Shown here: piece by piece, positions 30,418-38,707 of the stretch
How positions within the stretch are numbered: position 1 is the first letter of the stretch
Layout of the letters: each line of letters starts with the position of its first letter
Origin: Persicobacter psychrovividus
GTDB taxonomy: Bacteria > Bacteroidota > Bacteroidia > Cytophagales > Cyclobacteriaceae
DNA length: 64,000 bases
Assembly: GCF_036492425.1 (NCBI RefSeq)
Contig: NZ_AP025292.1
Coordinates: forward strand, 868,001-932,000
Direction: 5' to 3'
Made by a program: the position numbers and the translations under genes
Notes under the pieces: model-generated
What the model saw: only the letters and a program-made list of their open reading frames with translations
The model's database searches: none
What the model was told of the DNA's origin: nothing

Positions 30418-32829
30418 TTAGTTTTTTGCCTGAATGTTGATCAATAATTGCTGGTCGCTGCTGGAAGAGGGAGCGGTGCTGAAAAATGGTGATTTCAGGT
30501 ATGCCCCCTTGACCCAGCCTGTAGTTTGGTTGTTGTAGTACGGGCTTCCGGGGTTGCCTGAAGTTCCGCCGGGGTAGGTGTACCACATTTGGTTCCCTTC
30601 TGCCGATAGTTCGATGATCATTCGCCATGACGGCCCATGATCCGCCGATGCGGCATTGATGCTTCCTGCATTTCCGGCGATGTTGGCCTTGGCACCAAAA
30701 GGGGCAATACGTGCGAGGTGACGCAAGGAGGTGTTTTTGAATTTTGCCCAATGCAGGTCAGTTCCTTTAATTTGCTCCTGAGCAAGGGTGTTCATGGCTT
30801 CCACAAAAGCAAGGTTAAGCAGTTCCGTGCCTGTCATTCTTTTACTGCCAAACTTCAGCTGATGGGTAGGGTCTTTGAGTAATTTGATTGTCGTATAGGC
30901 CGTAGGGCGCATCATTGGAGCTTCACTTTGATCGAAATCCTCATAAAGCATACGGTCGAGGGTTTTCCACCAGGTGGCGTAAAAAGTGGGGGCTTCGGTG
31001 TCAGCGTTATTTTCATAATCCCATTGACTTAATTGCTTGTAAGCATAACGGTGCAAGCGGGGTAACGGCAGGGTGTCAACAAACCCCAGCCAGTGCGGGA
31101 GGCTTTCTGCTGCCTGCAAGTTAAAGTTGTCATTTTGCAGTTTCTTCATGTCCTCCACAGTCCATTCATCGTTGGCATTCAAGCGCTCAAAAATGATCCG
31201 GTTTCGGTAATATTCAAATCTTTTGGCCGCGACCACATAGGGGTAGGTTTCATCCACCGGATGTTGATTGGCCGAATAAATGAATCCCTTTTTGGGGTTG
31301 TGCTCATAGATTTGTTGATTGGCAGGAATATAGCCTTCCCATAGGTTATTGAGGTGATTCCCTTCACGGAGGAATCGTCCGGCTTCATCACGACGGATGG
31401 GGAACTTGCCCTGAATGTGCATGGCAATGTTGTTATCAATATCCGCATAGGCGAAATTTTGTGCCGGAGCATCATAATGGCTGATGGCCTGTTTAAAAGC
31501 GGTGTAGTTTTCTGCTCGGTTAATTTGGTGAAAGGCGAGTACCTCATTGCTCTTTTCATGGGCAATCCAGTGGTAAGCGTAGCCCGTGTAAGGGCTGTTG
31601 GAGCGATAAGCCTGATCATAGTAGACGGGTCCGAAAACGGTATATTTTACAGTGTCAATAAAGGCGGGCGCATTCTTGATTTTAATGGTCTCAATGCGGT
31701 TGGTTACCGTCTCCACTTTTCCGTTCAGATCGTAGCGATTTCGCAGGTCGTCCAGAAAGTGAATTTTATACCAGTCCACTAAATCCCTTTGGGCATTGGT
31801 AACGCCCCAGGCGATTTTTTCATTCATCCCAATAATGATACCAGGAGCCCCGGGAAGGCTTGCCCCCATGACATTGACATTCGGGCTGTGCAGTTGCATA
31901 GCGTACCAAATGGAGGGCAGGTTTAGCCCAAGGTGCGGGTCGTTACAAAGTATGGGCTTGCCTGATTTTGTTTTTGAGCCATGAACTGCCCAGTTGTTGG
32001 ATCCGTTCAGCGGGTTGGGGCCAGGATCCAGCGGAAAGTCGATGGTTGTATTCTGAGCCGCCAGGGCTTGTTGGGGCAGGGCTTCTCCCCAGGAATTGGG
32101 CTGATCTACAATTGGCCGCTGACCACTTTCCATCAGTGGAAACAGCAGGTCGAATTTTTTCTTGCCCAGCTTTACCAGTGCATTGGTGTTTTCAAGGTCG
32201 GCATTGCTGGCACACAGGTTTTGTGCCATATATTTCAGCAGGAGTGCACTCTTGAGGGGTGTCCAGGGTTCCGGGCGATAATCAAGGATTTTGTATTCTA
32301 TCGGGAAGTTGCGGTGTGGCAGGTTTTCAATGTAAGCATTGGCGCCATCGGTGTAGGCCTGTAGCATTTCACGGGTTGCCTCATGGTCCATAAAAGCCTC
32401 GGTGGCTAATTCCGCAGCGTAGCACATGCCTTTTCTGCGCTGGCCGCGATCATATTGCAGAATGAGGGAATCTTGCCCGAGAATTTCCGATAATCGGCCT
32501 GCGGAGGCCATGGTCTGAAAATCCATTTGCCAGAGGCGGTCTTTAGCGGTGAAGTAGGCCTGCAAAAAATACAGGTCGTAATCATTATCAGTAAAAATAT
32601 GAGGGACCTGATTTTCATCGATCAATACTTTGGCATCACCTTTCAGCCCCTTGAGTTTTATTTCTTCAAGGATGTTGCTGTGGGTATTTTTGTAAGCAGC
32701 ATTCTGCCAAAAGCCTTCGAAAGGGTTGAGGAATTTCCCGAGTGGAGGGACTTTCCCCCAAGTTCGGTTGAGTGCCCAAATCAGGCTGATGCATATTGTC
32801 AGGTGAATAATAAATCGTATTGTTCGCAT
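30418..32829 (-). CDS. Penicillin acylase family N-terminal nucleophile amidohydrolase
   Basis: 803 residues with an N-terminal signal/anchor (about 3-21). The alpha-chain signature VPHIFTDNDYDLYFLQAYFT is near 73-92. The beta chain should begin at Ser277 (GSNNWAV), the nucleophile freed by self-cleavage; supporting oxyanion residues NDPHLGL follow at about 297. Family members are periplasmic acylases acting on penicillins, acyl-homoserine lactones or other amides. The substrate cannot be told from sequence. A small membrane protein gene follows at 7 bp. Confidence 0.92.
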   Translation of the reverse strand: MRTIRFIIHLTICISLIWALNRTWGKVPPLGKFLNPFEGFWQNAAYKNTHSNILEEIKLKGLKGDAKVLIDENQVPHIFTDNDYDLYFLQAYFTAKDRLWQMDFQTMASAGRLSEILGQDSLILQYDRGQRRKGMCYAAELATEAFMDHEATREMLQAYTDGANAYIENLPHRNFPIEYKILDYRPEPWTPLKSALLLKYMAQNLCASNADLENTNALVKLGKKKFDLLFPLMESGQRPIVDQPNSWGEALPQQALAAQNTTIDFPLDPGPNPLNGSNNWAVHGSKTKSGKPILCNDPHLGLNLPSIWYAMQLHSPNVNVMGASLPGAPGIIIGMNEKIAWGVTNAQRDLVDWYKIHFLDDLRNRYDLNGKVETVTNRIETIKIKNAPAFIDTVKYTVFGPVYYDQAYRSNSPYTGYAYHWIAHEKSNEVLAFHQINRAENYTAFKQAISHYDAPAQNFAYADIDNNIAMHIQGKFPIRRDEAGRFLREGNHLNNLWEGYIPANQQIYEHNPKKGFIYSANQHPVDETYPYVVAAKRFEYYRNRIIFERLNANDEWTVEDMKKLQNDNFNLQAAESLPHWLGFVDTLPLPRLHRYAYKQLSQWDYENNADTEAPTFYATWWKTLDRMLYEDFDQSEAPMMRPTAYTTIKLLKDPTHQLKFGSKRMTGTELLNLAFVEAMNTLAQEQIKGTDLHWAKFKNTSLRHLARIAPFGAKANIAGNAGSINAASADHGPSWRMIIELSAEGNQMWYTYPGGTSGNPGSPYYNNQTTGWVKGAYLKSPFFSTAPSSSSDQQLLINIQAKN

Positions 32830-32933
32830 AAGTAGTAGGTGATGGGCTGTTAAGTAGTGAGAAAATAAAGCTTAACCTATATAATGTCAATAAATTTTGA
32901 TATTTTCCTTATACTAACCTAAATAAGAACCCT

Positions 32934-33800
32934 ATGAAGTATAATGAAGGTATGCTGAAGCCTGAGGCGCTTGCCGGCAAAACCATTATCGTAACTGGCG
33001 GAGGAACAGGCCTTGGCCGTTCGATGTCTCAGTATTTTTTGGAATTGAAAGCCAATGTGGTCATTTGCAGCCGTAAAAAAGAGGTGCTTGAAGCTGCGGC
33101 TACCGACCTGATGAACAAAACGGGCGGTCAGGTGCTGGCAGTTCCCTGTGATGTTCGGGAGGTGGATCAGGTGCAGGCGGTGATTGATGCCGCAGTCGAG
33201 CGGTTTGGTGGGGTGGATGTGTTACTGAACAATGCCGCGGGGAACTTTATCAGCCCTACTGAACGACTCTCGCCCCGTGCATTTGCCATTATACTGGATA
33301 TTGTACTGAAGGGGACATCGAACTTCACTTTAGCGATGGGCGATTACTGGATAAAAAATCAAAAAGCAGGGACGATTCTGAATATCGTGACCACTTATGC
33401 ATGGACAGGCAGTGGCTATGTGGTACCATCGGCGGCAGCAAAAGCAGGTGTGCTGGCCATGACCCGCTCCTTGGCGGTAGAGTGGGCAAAGTATAATATT
33501 CGGAGCAATGCCATTGCGCCAGGGCCTTTTCCTACTGAAGGGGCTTGGAGCCGATTGCTGCCAGGAGAGTTGGCGCAGAAATTTGACCCAGCTCGTCGTG
33601 TACCGTTGAAACGCGTGGGAGAACATCAGGAGTTGGCCAATCTTGCGGCCTATCTGGTGTCGGATTATTCGGCCTATATGAATGGAGAGGTGGTAACGAT
33701 TGACGGTGGTGAGTGGCTTAAAGGAGCCGGGGAATTCAATGGCCTGGACAAAATTACCCCTGAAATGTGGGATATGTTTGAGGCGATGCGGAAGAAGTAG
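32934..33800 (+). CDS. 2,4-dienoyl-CoA reductase-like SDR
   Basis: 288 residues, short-chain dehydrogenase fold. Cofactor motif TGGGTGLG at 21-28, NNAAG at 99-103. The usual catalytic Tyr of YxxxK is Ser166 (VVPSAAAK, Lys170), which is exactly the pattern of mitochondrial/peroxisomal-type 2,4-dienoyl-CoA reductases, where a different Tyr serves (Tyr155 here, in TTYAWTGSG). The C-terminus RVPLKRVGEHQELANLAAYL and NGEVVTIDGGEWL also fit. It would reduce 2,4-dienoyl-CoA with NADPH during breakdown of unsaturated fatty acids. Single gene, divergent from the acylase gene. Confidence 0.85.
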   Translation: MKYNEGMLKPEALAGKTIIVTGGGTGLGRSMSQYFLELKANVVICSRKKEVLEAAATDLMNKTGGQVLAVPCDVREVDQVQAVIDAAVERFGGVDVLLNNAAGNFISPTERLSPRAFAIILDIVLKGTSNFTLAMGDYWIKNQKAGTILNIVTTYAWTGSGYVVPSAAAKAGVLAMTRSLAVEWAKYNIRSNAIAPGPFPTEGAWSRLLPGELAQKFDPARRVPLKRVGEHQELANLAAYLVSDYSAYMNGEVVTIDGGEWLKGAGEFNGLDKITPEMWDMFEAMRKK

Positions 33801-34113
33801 GAGTAGTCGTACGGTAGGGAGCTGTTGCACAAATGGCTCCGCAATATATCAAACCAAATAAAATTTGCCCATGCCTTTTTTACCATGGAATGAATTCCAT
33901 GTCTATTGCGAAAAGTCTTTTCAGGACTGCTGTGCCGAAGGTACATTTCGTAATAGCTGCGGGTTTTAACCCGTAGTACATAAGCGGTAGGATAAAATTT
34001 GGGTATTGATAATCAATTGGCAATCGTGCAACAGTCCAGTACATAATAAAGCCGCACACAATATAAATGAAAACAAAAAAGCCTCAAGACATCTGCGTCC
34101 TGAGGCTTTTCTT
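33801..34113. other. Intergenic region, 313 bp, with small palindromes
   Basis: No gene. Contains CATGGAAT-GA-ATTCCATG (33884-33901), an imperfect hairpin CTGCGGGTT-TT-AACCCGTAG (33957-33976), and the terminator shared with the methyltransferase gene at its right end. Confidence 0.7.
34076..34112. terminator. Terminator at the 3' end of the methyltransferase gene
   Basis: Stem AAAGCCTCA / TGAGGCTTT with a 13-base loop; A run on one side and T run on the other, so it can work on both strands. Confidence 0.8.
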
Positions 34114-34680
34114 TTATTTCTTTTTGGCAATCACCAATACCGAGTCATTCTCTTCGATCTCGGTGTAGCGTTCAATTTTAATCAGTTCAAAATGCTTCCC
34201 AAAAGCAGTTTCAAGGTCTTGCTCCTGATGGTAATTAAAGCACATCTCCATGATTTCCTCTTCATGAGCCCCCCACCAAAAGGTGTGAATGGCCACGCCT
34301 CCATCGTTAAGATTCGCCGCCTGCCCTTTAATTGAACTTTCAAGATCGTCATTCTTCAAATGATGCAAAACCTTATTGGAAATGATGGCATCAAATGTTT
34401 TATCCGTCTGAATGGCTTCCGCAGAAATTTCCAAAACATCCACTTCAGGATGGTTGGCTTTAATATGCTCCATAAAGAATGGGGAGTTGTCGGAAGCCGT
34501 TACCTTGAGGTGTGCCTTTAACCAGTGGAGGTCGTTGCCTGGCCCAGTACCAAGCTCCAGTGCCGTGCCACCTGCTTTGAGGTGGGGTAGTGCTGCTGTC
34601 GAAAAAAAATGACTGTCATAGTCGGCAGTCATTTTAATATATTGTTGTGCCGTGCTGGCATTTTTATAGAAATCAGCCAT
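34114..34680 (-). CDS. Class I SAM-dependent methyltransferase
   Basis: 188 residues. Motif I ALELGTGPGNDLHWL lies near 40-54, followed by the acidic residue of motif II (VTASDNSPFF) and motif IV (FDAIISNKVLHHL), the pattern of class I methyltransferases acting on small molecules or proteins. The acceptor is unknown. Single gene between the msrA gene (same strand, 50 bp upstream) and a terminator. Confidence 0.85.
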   Translation of the reverse strand: MADFYKNASTAQQYIKMTADYDSHFFSTAALPHLKAGGTALELGTGPGNDLHWLKAHLKVTASDNSPFFMEHIKANHPEVDVLEISAEAIQTDKTFDAIISNKVLHHLKNDDLESSIKGQAANLNDGGVAIHTFWWGAHEEEIMEMCFNYHQEQDLETAFGKHFELIKIERYTEIEENDSVLVIAKKK

Positions 34681-34730
34681 GAGGAATTTTCTTGTGGTTC
34701 GATCTTAATGATGACCGCAAAAATAGCAGT

Positions 34731-35360
34731 TTATTCGGCTTTAAGTAAGTGTTTAAACTTTTTTCGGAGTTTCTGCACCTTCGGCGCCACTACAAAAGAG
34801 CAATAAGGGTTTTTGTCGGCATTTTCATTGTAATAGTTCTGATGATATTCCTCGGCCTTATAAAATGTTTTTGAGGGACTGACTTCAGTAATAATCGGGT
34901 CTGGGTACAGCTGCTCGTTGTTGAAGTCGGCAATCACCTTGTCGGCAATTTGCTTTTGCTCGGGGCTGTTGTAAAAGATCACCGATCGGTATTGAGTGCC
35001 CACATCGTTCCCCTGACGGTTCAGGGTGGTGGGGTCATGGGTGGTGAAGAAGACCTCGAGAATGGTTTTATAGTCGATGATGTCTGGCTGATAGGTGACC
35101 TGTACAACTTCAGCATGCCCTGTAAGTCCGGAAGATATTTGTTTGTAGGTAGGGTTTTCAACAGATCCGCCTTCGTATCCGGAAACTACCGACACAACAC
35201 CATTGAGTCGTTGCATCACAGCCTCCACACACCAAAAGCAGCCTCCGCCAAGGGTAGCAATTTCCATGGGTTTTTCTTTTAGTTCAATGTTTGAATTTGA
35301 TTGCGCCATTAAGGCACTTTGTATAAGTAAGAATAAGAATACGCCGACAATTTTTTTCAT
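34731..35360 (-). CDS. msrA: Peptide methionine sulfoxide reductase A, exported form
   Basis: 209 residues. The catalytic motif is GGGCFWC with Cys41; the substrate-binding region reads GYEGGSVENPTYKQISSGLT and later QYRSVIFYN and EYHQNYY. A signal peptide (about 1-19, ending LMA-Q) precedes the domain, so the enzyme is predicted to act in the periplasm or be anchored outside the cytoplasm, repairing oxidised envelope proteins (S-form of methionine sulfoxide). No msrB is fused or adjacent. The methyltransferase gene follows 50 bp downstream. Confidence 0.95.
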   Translation of the reverse strand: MKKIVGVFLFLLIQSALMAQSNSNIELKEKPMEIATLGGGCFWCVEAVMQRLNGVVSVVSGYEGGSVENPTYKQISSGLTGHAEVVQVTYQPDIIDYKTILEVFFTTHDPTTLNRQGNDVGTQYRSVIFYNSPEQKQIADKVIADFNNEQLYPDPIITEVSPSKTFYKAEEYHQNYYNENADKNPYCSFVVAPKVQKLRKKFKHLLKAE

Positions 35361-35583
35361 TGTGAAAGAAGAGTTGATTGATAGTGAAAAATACGAATAT
35401 TGGATGAATTCGAACGATAAATTATAAATTGATTAAAAAAAGTTGTTATCAACTGTTGTCATGCTGACTTTATTTGCTAAATTCAAAGCAGATAAAATAA
35501 TATTCTGAAAACCGCAAACAAATAGTCGATAAATTGCGTCAATCATTAAAATTTCAAAACTTATATTAACGTGGGGAGCAATT

Positions 35584-35865
35584 ATGGGTGCCACAATTTC
35601 TACAATCAAACAAGCTGATAACGAACAACAGATGTTCGCTATGGTAATGAACGAAAATGACCGTTCGTGGTATGTTGTTTTTATGACAGAGAAGGAGGCG
35701 GATATTTATCATCCGCATACAGCAGATTTGCTGGAATATGAAGAACTTAGAAAAAGCGATTACGAGGGAGCATTTGTAAGAGCTTTATCTTTAAAGTCCC
35801 GGGACTCACTGCTCTCTGGACGATTGTATAAGTTTGCACGACGAGGGTTGGCATCAATCATTTGA
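35584..35865 (+). CDS. Small hypothetical protein
   Basis: 93 residues, soluble, start ATG at 35584 preceded by GGGGAGC (a better than usual ribosome-binding site for this genome). No recognised domain; the middle is aromatic and acidic (DRSWYVVFMTEKEADIYHPH) and the end basic (KFARRGLASII). It ends at a strong hairpin (35884-35919) shared with the convergent tRNA array. Confidence 0.6.
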   Translation: MGATISTIKQADNEQQMFAMVMNENDRSWYVVFMTEKEADIYHPHTADLLEYEELRKSDYEGAFVRALSLKSRDSLLSGRLYKFARRGLASII

Positions 35866-35883
35866 TATGAAAAAATTAGCGAT

Positions 35884-35919
35884 AAAAAAAAGCACTTGAA
35901 AAATCAAGTGCTTTTTTTT
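35884..35919. terminator. Bidirectional terminator between the small gene and the tRNA array
   Basis: Stem AAGCACTTGA / TCAAGTGCTT with a short AAAA loop, flanked by A and T runs, ending 1 bp before the last tRNA. It can end both the plus-strand gene and the minus-strand tRNA transcript. Confidence 0.9.
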
Positions 35920-35920
35920 G

Positions 35921-36002
35921 TACCTAAGGCCGGGATCGAACCGGCACTCCCGAAGGAACACGATTTTGAGTCGTGCGCGTCTACCAGTTCCGCCACTCAG
36001 GC
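35921..36002 (-). tRNA. tRNA-Leu (CAA), copy 9 in transcription order
   Basis: 82 nt, class II tRNA. Acceptor GCCTGAG / CTTAGGT with discriminator A; D arm GCGGAACTGGTAGACGC; anticodon stem-loop CACGA-CTCAAAA-TCGTG giving anticodon CAA (reads UUG); long variable arm around GTTCCTTCGGGAGT; T arm GCCGG-TTCGATC-CCGGC. CCA is not encoded. Position 1 pairs as G-U with 72. Confidence 0.95.
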
Positions 36003-36072
36003 AATTGTTTATTGGCGCGAGGCCAAAGGGTAGAGATTCAGTATTTATACAAGTGAACCGTCTTGTTATTCG

Positions 36073-36154
36073 TACCTAAGGCCGGGATCGAACCGGCACT
36101 CCCGAAGGAACACGATTTTGAGTCGTGCGCGTCTACCAGTTCCGCCACTCAGGC
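36073..36154 (-). tRNA. tRNA-Leu (CAA), copy 8
   Basis: Same sequence as the copy at 35921-36002, 152 bp further on. Confidence 0.95.
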
Positions 36155-36224
36155 AATTGTTTATTGGCGCGAAGCCAAAGGGTAGAGGTTCGATATTTAT
36201 ACAAGCGAACCGTCTTGTTATTCG

Positions 36225-36306
36225 TACCTAAGGCCGGGATCGAACCGGCACTCCCGAAGGAACACGATTTTGAGTCGTGCGCGTCTACCAGTTCCGCCAC
36301 TCAGGC
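36225..36306 (-). tRNA. tRNA-Leu (CAA), copy 7
   Basis: Identical tRNA body; flanked by two identical spacers of the GGTTCG/CGAACC type. Confidence 0.95.
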
Positions 36307-36376
36307 AATTGTTTATTGGCGCGAAGCCAAAGGGTAGAGGTTCGATATTTATACAAGCGAACCGTCTTGTTATTCG

Positions 36377-36458
36377 TACCTAAGGCCGGGATCGAACCGG
36401 CACTCCCGAAGGAACACGATTTTGAGTCGTGCGCGTCTACCAGTTCCGCCACTCAGGC
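36377..36458 (-). tRNA. tRNA-Leu (CAA), copy 6
   Basis: Identical tRNA body, exact 152-bp period. Confidence 0.95.
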
Positions 36459-36528
36459 AATTGTTTATTGGCGCGAGGCCAAAGGGTAGAGATTCAGTAT
36501 TTATACAAGTGAACCGTCTTGTTATTCG

Positions 36529-36610
36529 TACCTAAGGCCGGGATCGAACCGGCACTCCCGAAGGAACACGATTTTGAGTCGTGCGCGTCTACCAGTTCCG
36601 CCACTCAGGC
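36529..36610 (-). tRNA. tRNA-Leu (CAA), copy 5
   Basis: Identical tRNA body, exact 152-bp period. Confidence 0.95.
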
Positions 36611-36680
36611 AATTGTTTATTGGCGCGAAGCCAAAGGGTAGAGATTCAGTATTTATACAAGTGAACCGTCTTGTTATTTG

Positions 36681-36762
36681 TACCTAAGGCCGGGATCGAA
36701 CCGGCACTCCCGAAGGAACACGATTTTGAGTCGTGCGCGTCTACCAGTTCCGCCACTCAGGC
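36681..36762 (-). tRNA. tRNA-Leu (CAA), copy 4
   Basis: Identical tRNA body, exact 152-bp period. Confidence 0.95.
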
Positions 36763-36832
36763 AATTGTTTATTGGCATGAAGCCAAAGGGTAGAGATTCA
36801 ATATTTATACAAGTGAACCGTCTTGTTATTTG

Positions 36833-36914
36833 TACCTAAGGCCGGGATCGAACCGGCACTCCCGAAGGAACACGATTTTGAGTCGTGCGCGTCTACCAGT
36901 TCCGCCACTCAGGC
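36833..36914 (-). tRNA. tRNA-Leu (CAA), copy 3
   Basis: Identical tRNA body, exact 152-bp period. Confidence 0.95.
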
Positions 36915-36984
36915 AATTGTTTATTGGCTTGAAGCCAAAGGGTAGAGATTCAGTATTTATACAAGTGAACCGTCTTGTTATTCG

Positions 36985-37066
36985 TACCTAAGGCCGGGAT
37001 CGAACCGGCACTCCCGAAGGAACACGATTTTGAGTCGTGCGCGTCTACCAGTTCCGCCACTCAGGC
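36985..37066 (-). tRNA. tRNA-Leu (CAA), copy 2
   Basis: Identical tRNA body, exact 152-bp period. Confidence 0.95.
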
Positions 37067-37136
37067 AATTGTTTATTGGCATGAAGCCAAAGGGTAGAGA
37101 TTCAATATTTATACAAGTGAACCGTCTTGTTATTTG

Positions 37137-37218
37137 TACCTAAGGCCGGGATCGAACCGGCACTCCCGAAGGAACACGATTTTGAGTCGTGCGCGTCTAC
37201 CAGTTCCGCCACTCAGGC
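37137..37218 (-). tRNA. tRNA-Leu (CAA), copy 1 (promoter-proximal)
   Basis: Identical tRNA body; nearest to the promoter at 37269-37298. Its upstream flank differs from the spacers. Confidence 0.95.
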
Positions 37219-37268
37219 ATAGCAAACATCGCTATGTTTATGCAATACCTTGTTCGTTATTGCGGATG

Positions 37269-37298
37269 CAAAGGTACGAGCAAAATTCTTGATTGCAA
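37269..37298 (-). promoter_or_regulatory. Promoter of the tRNA-Leu array
   Basis: On the minus strand: TTG (37298-37296), 19 bases, TACCTTTG (37276-37269), a full match to the Bacteroidota consensus TTG-N19-21-TAnnTTTG. About 50 bp before the first tRNA. Confidence 0.85.
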
Positions 37299-37323
37299 GC
37301 AATGAGGCGATGTTTTTTGATCT

Positions 37324-37983
37324 TTATTTAAATAAATCTTCTAAGTTTTTCATGCTCAAGTCTTTGAAATTTTCGATGGTGTCGTCACATTCCCGAAGTT
37401 CGTAAAGCGAATGCGTAGTTGCCACTCCGATGACTTTTGAGCCGGATTTTTTTGCGGCTTGGATGCCTGAAAGTGAATCTTCAAATATTACACATCGGTC
37501 GTTTGGTAGATTCAGTTTTTCAGCGCAGATCAAAAATGCCTGTGGGTCTGGTTTGCTTTTGGTTACCATGGAATCATCGACAATGACATCGAAAACATCG
37601 TCGAGTTGGAGTTTTTTCAGCGTGAAAGCAACATTTTCAATGGGTGCCGAAGTGCCGATGGCCATAGGGACGCCATTTCTTTTCAGGTGAAAGATAAACT
37701 CACTGATGCCTTCCACATAAGCTTCCTCCTCATCGAAAATATTCCTGAAGATTTCTTCTTTTTCAAGTGCATAATCTTTCAGCTCTTCTTCGGTGAGTTG
37801 CTGCTCCCCGAAAGCGTAGGGGATCCAGTCGGCATTGGTTCTTCCGAAAACATTTTCAATCAATTGTTCTTCGGTGAGTTCCAGACCGTGATTCGCAAGG
37901 AATTCCCGTATTGCTCCTCTGTGGGCGTTATTGCTGTCAATAATAACGCCGTCCATGTCAAAAATCACTCCAATGTTATTCAT
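37324..37983 (-). CDS. HAD-family phosphatase, beta-phosphoglucomutase-like
   Basis: 219 residues. HAD motif I is IFDMDGVIIDSN (7-18, nucleophile Asp9 or thereabouts with Asp11 as acid/base), the cap domain follows, motif II is AIGTSAP, Lys of motif III lies in VTKSKPDPQAF and motif IV in CVIFEDSLSGIQAAK. This is the subfamily of beta-phosphoglucomutase and related sugar-phosphate phosphatases. The next gene on the same strand upstream is gmhA, 58 bp away, so a role in sugar phosphate metabolism with it is plausible. Confidence 0.88.
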   Translation of the reverse strand: MNNIGVIFDMDGVIIDSNNAHRGAIREFLANHGLELTEEQLIENVFGRTNADWIPYAFGEQQLTEEELKDYALEKEEIFRNIFDEEEAYVEGISEFIFHLKRNGVPMAIGTSAPIENVAFTLKKLQLDDVFDVIVDDSMVTKSKPDPQAFLICAEKLNLPNDRCVIFEDSLSGIQAAKKSGSKVIGVATTHSLYELRECDDTIENFKDLSMKNLEDLFK

Positions 37984-38041
37984 AGAAAGGGTAGTTCTTA
38001 ATGTTGTATTTATCTAATTAAGGCGATATTGGAATAGATTG

Positions 38042-38626
38042 TTAGGCGTAGCCGAGGTTTTTCTCAATCAGCTGAATAAGAATATGAATGACCTTAATGT
38101 GTATTTCCTGGATTCTGTCGGCATAGCCGAAATGCGGAACACGGATTTCGAGGTCGGCGATACCTGCCATTTCTCCCCCATCTTTTCCGGTAAGTGCTAC
38201 CGTTTTTATTCCCTTGCTTTTGGCTGCTTCAAAGGCCAGTTTAACATTTTTAGAGTTGCCGCTGGTGCTTAGCCCGAGGAGTACGTCACCCGGCTGTCCG
38301 AGCCCTTCGATGAATCTTGAGAAGATAAAATCAAAGCCATAGTCATTGCCTACGCAGGAAATGTGGGAGGTGTCAGCAATTGCCAAACCCGCCAATGCCG
38401 GTCGGTTATTTCGGTATCTTCCGGAAAGTTCTTCGGCAAAATGCATGGCGTCGCAGTGGCTGCCCCCATTTCCGCACGACATTACTTTGTGGCCGCTTGC
38501 AATAGCGTCGCTCATGAGTTTTGCCGCTTTTTCAATGATTTCAATATTGCGCTGGTCGGCAATGAAATCACTCAGCACCTTTTGTGCTTCCTCGAGCTCG
38601 CGTAGAATTTGCTGTTGTGTTTCCAT
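38042..38626 (-). CDS. gmhA: Phosphoheptose isomerase (SIS domain)
   Basis: 194 residues, the usual length. SIS-domain signatures are [20 protein letters not shown] and [16 protein letters not shown]; the metal-binding His and Glu are in [10 protein letters not shown] and the C-terminal HIKVIH helix. The enzyme converts sedoheptulose 7-phosphate to heptose 7-phosphate, the first step to the ADP-heptose used in lipopolysaccharide core. The HAD-family gene downstream is not obviously GmhB (different family features), so the full heptose pathway is not assembled here. Confidence 0.9.
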   Translation of the reverse strand: METQQQILRELEEAQKVLSDFIADQRNIEIIEKAAKLMSDAIASGHKVMSCGNGGSHCDAMHFAEELSGRYRNNRPALAGLAIADTSHISCVGNDYGFDFIFSRFIEGLGQPGDVLLGLSTSGNSKNVKLAFEAAKSKGIKTVALTGKDGGEMAGIADLEIRVPHFGYADRIQEIHIKVIHILIQLIEKNLGYA

Positions 38627-38707
38627 AAAAAATGAAGTTTTGGGGTGTTGCGTATTTCAACGAAAAAAGCCAGGGGATTTGTAAATACCCCCTGGCGGGT
38701 GATTTTT

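Larger units (their letters stand above)
35921..37218 (-). repeat. Tandem array, 152-bp period (82-bp tRNA + 70-bp spacer)
   Basis: Nine tRNA copies and eight spacers, every spacer exactly 70 bp. The tRNA bodies are identical while spacers vary at a few sites. Each spacer contains a hairpin TTGGC-loop-GCCAA whose loop differs between copies and a second stem of the type TTCA...TGAA or TTCG...CGAA. Confidence 0.95.

Noticed and set aside
36125..36489. Two identical 70-codon open frames across the tRNA array (plus strand)
   Set aside because: They run antisense through tRNA bodies and spacers and arise only from the periodic array.
35921..37218. CRISPR-like or rRNA spacer array
   Set aside because: The repeat unit contains a complete class II tRNA-Leu cloverleaf and spacers are similar rather than unique.
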